A stretch of 10,627 nt of DNA from contig QHOQ01000157.1 of NCBI GenBank assembly GCA_003219355.1, forward strand, positions 1-10,627. Reading direction: 5' to 3'. A model generated the notes under the pieces. The model had not been told where the DNA came from, did not search any database, and was given only the letters and a program-made list of their open reading frames with translations. The position numbers were made by a program, and so were the translations under genes. Shown piece after piece: positions 6,348-10,627 of the stretch; positions within the stretch are counted from its first letter, which is position 1; every line of letters starts with the position of its first letter. This DNA is from Verrucomicrobiota bacterium. GTDB lineage: Bacteria; Verrucomicrobiota; Verrucomicrobiia; Chthoniobacterales; UBA10450.

Positions 6348-7421
6348 TCATTGCAGGTCGGGTGGAAGTTTACCGATCAAGTTTTTGATCCTTTCCGCTT
6401 GCTGACGATCACAAACCAAAATTGCATCACCGGTTCGCACAACAATGAGGTTATGAACTCCAAGCAGTGCCATTGTTGTCCCGTTCTGATCGAAAACGAT
6501 GTTATTAGTGGAATCGACCGCCGTGATCGCGCAATTCGCGGCATTCCCCTGGTCATCATTCTTGAAATAATTCGCGACCGCTCTCCAGCTACCGATGTCA
6601 TCCCAATCAAAGCTTGCCTCCACTACCAAAACGCGGTCCGCTTTTTCCATGATCGCGTAATCAAATGAGATATGTGGCAATTTAGTGAAGCGTTCGCGTA
6701 GAACCTTCCCGAAATTGTCTGGCCCGCGAAGTTGAGAAATGAAATCCGCCAGTTCCGGTGCGTGGCGATTGAATTCGCTGAGCACGGTTGGAACGGACCA
6801 AACAAACATCCCAGCATTCCACCGAAAATTTCCTTTTCGCAGAAATGATTCAGCCAGATCGGGGTTCGGTTTCTCGCGAAAGCGAAGTACTCGATGAATG
6901 GAGCCATTGTCGGGGCGATTCCGTAAACGTACCGGCTCTCCATGTTCGATGTAGCCGAAACCCGGACACGCCCAGGTCGGTTTGATCCCGATGGCGACAA
7001 GCTCGCCTGTTTCCTCCGCCGCCTCTGCGGCCAGGGCCAAGGTTTCCTGAAATGCTGCGCGATTGGCGATGACATGATCGGCTGGAAGCACCAGCATCGT
7101 GGCGGCGTGATCGCGGGCTGCAACCCAACCGGTGCCGAGCGCGACTGCTGCGGCCGTGTCGCGCTTGGCTGGCTCGGCGATAATATTCTGCTCGGGAAAA
7201 TCCGTGAGGAGTTTACGAACCGCCTCCTCTTGCTCCGTATTCGTTAGGATTAGAATGCGTTCGCGGGAAACCAATCCGTCGAGGCGCGCCACGGTTTCCT
7301 CGAGAAGAGTTTTTTTGGACACCAGGCGAAGCAACTGCTTCGGTCGGGCTCTGCGACTCAGCGGCCAAAACCGTTCGCCGCTGCCACCGGCGAGAATAAG
7401 CGCATAGATCGGTTTGGCCAT
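6348..7421 (-). CDS. manC: Mannose-1-phosphate guanylyltransferase
   Basis: This enzyme makes GDP-mannose from mannose-1-phosphate and GTP, a precursor for capsule, lipopolysaccharide O-chain or glycoprotein mannose and for GDP-fucose. The 357-residue product is a nucleotidyltransferase-fold protein: GGSGERFWPLSR at 12-23 (nucleotide and metal binding), KRDTAAA at 86-92, PADH at 113-116, a GFGYIE segment at 154-159, FREKP at 181-185, WNAGMF at 201-206, FDYAIMEK at 253-260 and WDDIGSW at 273-279. It lacks the C-terminal cupin phosphomannose isomerase domain of the long bifunctional ManC type, so it is the short monofunctional form. No other sugar-nucleotide gene is adjacent. It leads the minus-strand cluster with ruvX and truA. 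Its leader contains a strong GC-rich hairpin, and no ribosome binding site is evident. Confidence 0.94.
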   Translation of the reverse strand: MAKPIYALILAGGSGERFWPLSRRARPKQLLRLVSKKTLLEETVARLDGLVSRERILILTNTEQEEAVRKLLTDFPEQNIIAEPAKRDTAAAVALGTGWVAARDHAATMLVLPADHVIANRAAFQETLALAAEAAEETGELVAIGIKPTWACPGFGYIEHGEPVRLRNRPDNGSIHRVLRFREKPNPDLAESFLRKGNFRWNAGMFVWSVPTVLSEFNRHAPELADFISQLRGPDNFGKVLRERFTKLPHISFDYAIMEKADRVLVVEASFDWDDIGSWRAVANYFKNDDQGNAANCAITAVDSTNNIVFDQNGTTMALLGVHNLIVVRTGDAILVCDRQQAERIKNLIGKLPPDLQ

Positions 7422-7440
7422 TGCATGCAGAAATCAGGGC

Positions 7441-7461
7441 CGGCCCGATCTCTCCGGGCCG
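7441..7461. promoter_or_regulatory. GC-rich hairpin in the manC leader / divergent region
   Basis: CGGCCCG (7441-7447) and CGGGCCG (7455-7461) form a perfect 7-bp all-GC stem with a 7-base loop ATCTCTC. It lies 20 bases before the manC ATG, in the 89-bp region between the divergent manC and the small membrane-protein gene. On the manC transcript it would sit near the ribosome entry region and could limit initiation. It may equally be a dispersed repeat. No T run adjoins it on the plus strand; only CTAAGATTTT follows. Confidence 0.4.
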
Positions 7462-7510
7462 CTAAGATTTTCCCGTTTCTTTTTCTGAAACGAGACGTAT
7501 ATGGTAGGCG

Positions 7511-7813
7511 ATGTCTCTCCCAATATCCATTTTAAAAACCTCTGAACAGCTTCCCGTTGACCCGTTGCTCGTCGTAACGCGGACTGCAATCGGCCTTGGC
7601 CTTGGATTGCTAATGGCAGACAAAATAAAGCCATCGATTCGTCAGGCGGCCGCGATTACGCTTGTTTCAATCGGCGCGTTGGCAGCAGCGCCATGGTTGG
7701 TAAAAATGGCCTTGGGGCAGATTAATCGACCGGAAACAGAGTGGGGAAGTCGTGCCCGTCTACGCTCCATTCGGGGAGATTCTGGTTATCGCTCCGATAC
7801 CGACATCTACTAG
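7511..7813 (+). CDS. Small two-helix membrane protein of unknown function
   Basis: The 100-residue product is not one I recognise as a named family. Two hydrophobic stretches, about 18-36 (PLLVVTRTAIGLGLGLLMA) and 45-66 (rich in Ala, Ile and Leu), are separated by a short basic linker DKIKPSIRQ. This predicts a helical hairpin in the inner membrane. The C-terminal third (about 72-100) is hydrophilic, Arg- and Asp-rich, and ends RSDTDIY. The ATG follows GGTAGG by only 2 bases, too close for an ideal Shine-Dalgarno, though no better start is visible. The gene is divergent from manC and is followed after about 125 bp by the carboxylase gene on the same strand. No function is proposed. Confidence 0.65.
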   Translation: MSLPISILKTSEQLPVDPLLVVTRTAIGLGLGLLMADKIKPSIRQAAAITLVSIGALAAAPWLVKMALGQINRPETEWGSRARLRSIRGDSGYRSDTDIY

Positions 7814-7900
7814 GCGTCATTGCAGAGGCGCTCGCCGCGGCAAACGCCTGTCTATTAATTTTAGCGGCTGACACTGCCGGGCGCTCGCAATGCTTGATTC

Positions 7901-7917
7901 AATCTGCTGCGCAGATT
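7901..7917. promoter_or_regulatory. 17-bp inverted repeat upstream of the carboxylase gene
   Basis: AATCTGC-TGC-GCAGATT is a perfect 7+7 inverted repeat with a 3-base centre. It ends 21 bases before the chosen carboxylase ATG, in the 125-bp gap after the small membrane-protein gene. The size and symmetry suit a dimeric repressor operator (TetR- or GntR-like), and the position would overlap a promoter or the transcript start. Without a regulator gene in the window this stays a candidate; it could also be a short RNA hairpin. Confidence 0.35.
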
Positions 7918-7938
7918 AAGCGTGCTTCGATAATATCT

Positions 7939-9570
7939 ATGTCTCGTCCATCAACATCCTCCAGCAGCGAAGTGTTGCGCGCCCATTGTGCGGCAATTGC
8001 CAAAGAGGAGGCCGTTCTGCGCGAGGGCGGCGGCAAGGCCGGCCACGAACGTCAACGCAAGATGAACCGGCTCCCAGTGCGGGAACGCATCAGTCATTTG
8101 CTCGATAAAGATTCGCCGTTTTTTGAGGTCGGTCTCTGGGCTGCTTACAAAATGTACGAGCAATGGGGAAAGATTCCTGCAGCAGGCGCGGTTGCTGGAA
8201 TCGGAAATGTTGGCGGGGTTCCCTGCATGATTATCGCCAACGATGCGACCGTAAAAGCAGGCGCTTTCTTTCCGCAGACGGCTAAAAAACTGATTCGTGC
8301 TCAGCGCATCGCTTTTGAATGCTCGTTGCCGATCGCTTATCTTGTCGATTCTGCTGGCGTGTTCTTGCCGATGCAGGATGAAATTTTTCCGGACGAAGAT
8401 GATTTCGGTCGCATCTTCCGCAATAACTCCGTGATTTCTGCTGCTGGCATTCCCCAATTTGCCGCAATCATGGGCAACTGCGTCGCGGGCGGGGCTTATC
8501 TACCGGTTTTGTGCGATAAAATCCTGATGACGAAGGGGAGCGGTTTATATCTCGCGGGCCCGTCGCTGGTCAAAGCGGCCATTGGGCAGACGGTAGATGC
8601 GGAAGAGCTCGGCGGCGCTCAGATGCACGCCGAAATAAGCGGGACGGTAGATTTTTGTGAAAAAGACGACCTCTCGTGTCTCAAGCGGCTCCGCTCGCTT
8701 ATAGCGTTGCTTCCGGAGGCAAACAAATCGAAGCCATTTGAGCCTTCGAAAGAAACAAGCAAGCCAGCGAAAAGTCCGGATGCTATTTATGAGTTAATTA
8801 GCTTTGATGGACAGAAGCAGTACGATGTGCGCGATCTACTCGCGTCGGTCGTTGATGCAAACTCGATCGACGAATACAAAGCCGGCTATGGCAAGACAAT
8901 CGTGACGGCTTACGCGCGGATCGATCGACGCCCCGTGGGCATTGTTGCAAATCAACGCTTGCAAGCCCGAACAAAAAAAGAGGGCATCCAGATGGGTGGC
9001 GTCATTTACGCGGACAGCGCCGATAAGGCGGCACGATTTGTCATGGACTGCAATCAAACAAGCTTGCCAATCATATTTTTCCAGGACGTCACTGGTTTCA
9101 TGGTCGGGCGCGATGCAGAAGAGAGCGGGATCATCCGCAGCGGCGCGAAGTTGGTGAATGCGGTCAGTAATTCTGTGGTCCCGAAGATCACAGTCGTCGT
9201 CGGCGGATCATTCGGTGCTGGTAACTATGCAATGTGCGGCAAAGCGTATGATCCGCGCTTCATTATCGCCTGGCCGACTGCTCGCTACGCAGTGATGGGC
9301 GCTGCCCAGGCGTCCGATACGGTGTTTGCAGTTCTTGCTCGCGCGCGAGAGCGCGACAAAACATCTTCGCCGCAAGAACTCGAGGAACTACGGAATACTG
9401 TCAAAAAAAACTATGAAGAACAAACCGACATCCGCTACGGCGCCGCACGCGGCTGGGTCGATGCGATCATTCAACCGCACGAGACACGAGATGTTCTGAC
9501 TCGTTTGCTCCAATATGTCTCGCGTCCAATGCCTAAAGCGCACTTCCACACCGGCGTCGTCCAAGTATAG
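7939..9570 (+). CDS. Acyl-CoA carboxylase carboxyltransferase (beta) subunit, methylcrotonyl-CoA carboxylase-like
   Basis: This is a biotin-dependent carboxyltransferase that moves the carboxyl group from carboxybiotin to an acyl-CoA. From the chosen ATG it has 543 residues, the usual length, with two crotonase-fold halves. The N-half shows LPVRERI (45-51), YLVDSAGVFLP (134-144), DDFGRIF (154-160) and the oxyanion loop CVAGGAYLP (181-189). The C-half shows TGFMVGRDAE (385-394), GGSFGAGNYAMCG (422-434) and RYAVMGAAQA (449-458). The VDSxGxxLPxQxExFPDxxxFGRIF pattern is closest to methylcrotonyl-CoA carboxylase (MccB/LiuB), and the enoyl-CoA hydratase that follows supports leucine/isovalerate catabolism. 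Propionyl- or geranyl-CoA carboxylase cannot be excluded. An in-frame GTG at 7741 would add 66 residues overlapping the previous gene and is rejected. No biotin carboxylase/biotin carrier subunit lies nearby, so the partner must be elsewhere. No clear Shine-Dalgarno sequence is seen. Confidence 0.92.
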   Translation: MSRPSTSSSSEVLRAHCAAIAKEEAVLREGGGKAGHERQRKMNRLPVRERISHLLDKDSPFFEVGLWAAYKMYEQWGKIPAAGAVAGIGNVGGVPCMIIANDATVKAGAFFPQTAKKLIRAQRIAFECSLPIAYLVDSAGVFLPMQDEIFPDEDDFGRIFRNNSVISAAGIPQFAAIMGNCVAGGAYLPVLCDKILMTKGSGLYLAGPSLVKAAIGQTVDAEELGGAQMHAEISGTVDFCEKDDLSCLKRLRSLIALLPEANKSKPFEPSKETSKPAKSPDAIYELISFDGQKQYDVRDLLASVVDANSIDEYKAGYGKTIVTAYARIDRRPVGIVANQRLQARTKKEGIQMGGVIYADSADKAARFVMDCNQTSLPIIFFQDVTGFMVGRDAEESGIIRSGAKLVNAVSNSVVPKITVVVGGSFGAGNYAMCGKAYDPRFIIAWPTARYAVMGAAQASDTVFAVLARARERDKTSSPQELEELRNTVKKNYEEQTDIRYGAARGWVDAIIQPHETRDVLTRLLQYVSRPMPKAHFHTGVVQV

Positions 9571-9584
9571 ATAATCCTCTCCGC

Positions 9585-10352
9585 ATGCCCGTCATTCTTA
9601 TCGAAAGGCAAAGGCAAACGCCGCAAATCACCCTTGTGACCCTCAATCGCCCCGAGCGGCGCAACGCGCTTACGATTGAATTACTGACGGAGCTTGTGGC
9701 CGCTATCAAAGTTGCTTCCGACGAGGCGCACCAACGCATACTGATCTTGCGCGGCGCTGGCGCCTCGTTTTGCACCGGTTTAGATCTAAAAGCTGCGACT
9801 CCAGAGAACGCTGACGCAACTGCGGAGATGGTTGTGAAGGCCCTGCTAGCGCTCAGTCAAACACGTTTGGTGACGATTGCGGCTGTCCACGGTGCCGCTG
9901 TGGCCGGTGGCGCGGGCATCATGTCGGCATGTGATTTCGTCGTTGCCGCAGAAGGGACAAAGATTGGCTATCCCGAAGTGCGCCGTGGCTTGGTCGCTGG
10001 CTTGGTCATGACTTTTCTCCGCCGGCAAACAGGCGAGCGAAACATGAGCGAATTATTGCTCGGGTCCGAATTGATTGATGCCGAACGCGCGAAGGAGATC
10101 GGCCTCGTAAATCGCGTCGTCTCTCGGGAGAATTTGATGAGCGAAGCGCAAAAGTTTGCTGATTCGGTTTTGCAAGGTGCCCCAGGGGCGCTGGCGCAAA
10201 CGAAACGATTAATCGAAGAACTTTGGTGGCGTTCAGTGAAGGAAGACGTCGATCTTGCGTTGAAGTATCACATGCAAGCGCGGGAATCGAGTGAAGCGAG
10301 CGAAGGGATTGCCGCCTTCAATGAAAAACGTCCGCCGAATTGGGTTAAGTAA
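9585..10352 (+). CDS. Enoyl-CoA hydratase/isomerase family protein, possibly methylglutaconyl-CoA hydratase
   Basis: This 255-residue crotonase-fold protein is of normal length. The oxyanion-hole motif SFCTGLDLKAA is at 61-71 and VHGAAVAGGAGIMSACD at 101-117 supplies the second half. The position where classical enoyl-CoA hydratases carry their first catalytic Glu (GGGxE) reads GGAGIMS here, whereas the second Glu is present as Glu131 in YPEVRRGLVAG. That pattern matches bacterial LiuC-type methylglutaconyl-CoA hydratases, which hydrate the product of methylcrotonyl-CoA carboxylase. The preceding gene, 14 bp upstream on the same strand, is such a carboxylase subunit, so the two would act in sequence in leucine degradation. 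This substrate is inferred from motif and context. The start lacks a Shine-Dalgarno site. No downstream liu genes follow; the next gene is convergent. Confidence 0.9.
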   Translation: MPVILIERQRQTPQITLVTLNRPERRNALTIELLTELVAAIKVASDEAHQRILILRGAGASFCTGLDLKAATPENADATAEMVVKALLALSQTRLVTIAAVHGAAVAGGAGIMSACDFVVAAEGTKIGYPEVRRGLVAGLVMTFLRRQTGERNMSELLLGSELIDAERAKEIGLVNRVVSRENLMSEAQKFADSVLQGAPGALAQTKRLIEELWWRSVKEDVDLALKYHMQARESSEASEGIAAFNEKRPPNWVK

Positions 10353-10415
10353 AGGCGATCAGAAATTCGGCTATGATAGCGCTACTCAGACCTTTTTCGG
10401 TGTAATTTTTTATGT

Positions 10416-10627
10416 TTACCGAAGCGTTGGCGAGGTTTGATACGATTCGATCCTGTAACTACCAGTGAAGTGGACAGTCTTTCCGCTATCAGCATCTTTA
10501 AAAGTGATGCCCACCGGCGGCGCAAAATGTTGTTGAATCGTATTGGCCTGTGCGTTCCATGATTTGATCGGCTGATTAGTTTTAAGATCGAGCTGAGTGA
10601 TTTTTTTGAGTTTCGTTCCGGAGACAG
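10416..10627 (-). CDS. C-terminal fragment of an unrecognised protein
   Basis: A frame open from the right edge ends at TAA (10418-10416), giving the last 69 codons of a gene that starts outside the window. The text (for example QLDLKTNQPIKSWNAQ, then PPVGITFKDADSGKTVHFTG) has ordinary amino-acid composition with alternating polar and aromatic residues, like a beta-rich soluble or secreted domain. Another minus-strand frame is also open across this stretch, but it is rich in Arg, Ser and Lys and looks like a shadow. I do not recognise the family. The gene converges on the enoyl-CoA hydratase with a 63-bp gap that is T-rich (CTTTTTC, ATTTTTT) but shows no convincing terminator stem. Confidence 0.6.
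   Translation of the reverse strand, partial: VSGTKLKKITQLDLKTNQPIKSWNAQANTIQQHFAPPVGITFKDADSGKTVHFTGSYRIESYQTSPTLR

Noticed and set aside
7741..7938. In-frame GTG that would extend the carboxylase by 66 residues
   Set aside because: The extension overlaps the small membrane-protein gene, does not resemble carboxylase N-termini, and the ATG at 7939 gives the normal family length.
9401..9412. Run of A residues in the carboxylase gene considered as a slippage site
   Set aside because: The frame reads through it in good family sequence (TVKKNYEEQ) and no alternative product is evident.
10353..10415. T-rich convergent gap considered as a bidirectional terminator
   Set aside because: The only stems are 3-4 bp (GCTA-TGA-TAGC, ACC-GGT) and are not placed directly before a T run.

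Overview
The window looks like a chromosomal segment of a soil-type verrucomicrobium (Chthoniobacterales/'Udaeobacter'-like). This rests mainly on the exported NTAxG-repeat protein at the left edge and on the divergent flavour of CysD and CysNC. No 16S or other decisive marker is present, so the taxonomy is an inference. Composition is even and moderately GC-rich. I see no phage, insertion sequence, tRNA, rRNA or CRISPR array. Gene density is high, and no gene-free stretch exceeds 300 bases.

Left part (1-1770, minus strand): the 5' part of a secreted 17-residue-repeat, adhesin-like protein, broken by a one-base frameshift and cut by the window edge. Upstream of it lie nuoB and nuoC, complex I peripheral-arm subunits that overlap by 4 bp. 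They stand alone: the genes that usually flank them (nuoA, nuoD) are not adjacent, and a plausible intrinsic terminator follows nuoC.

Centre-left (1771-5105, plus strand): a divergent intergenic region carries two back-to-back hairpins with the same loop and a candidate promoter. It is followed by a sulfate-activation operon, cysD then a fused cysNC (ATP sulfurylase plus APS kinase, making PAPS), and a GNAT acetyltransferase.

Centre-right (5145-7421, minus strand): a compact three-gene cluster, transcribed in the order mannose-1-phosphate guanylyltransferase (manC), ruvX (yqgF), truA. It combines GDP-mannose supply with 16S rRNA processing and tRNA pseudouridylation.

Right part (7511-10352, plus strand): a small two-helix membrane protein, then an acyl-CoA carboxylase carboxyltransferase of methylcrotonyl-CoA carboxylase type, and an enoyl-CoA hydratase that resembles the LiuC type of methylglutaconyl-CoA hydratase. 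The last two suggest a leucine/isovalerate degradation step, but the biotin-carboxylase partner is not in the window. At the right edge the C-terminal 69 codons of an unrecognised protein run in on the minus strand.

I did not find a convincing new multi-gene system. The points most worth checking are the frameshifted repeat protein, the shortened lid of the APS kinase domain, the twin hairpins before cysD, the inverted repeat before the carboxylase, and the isolated nuoBC pair.
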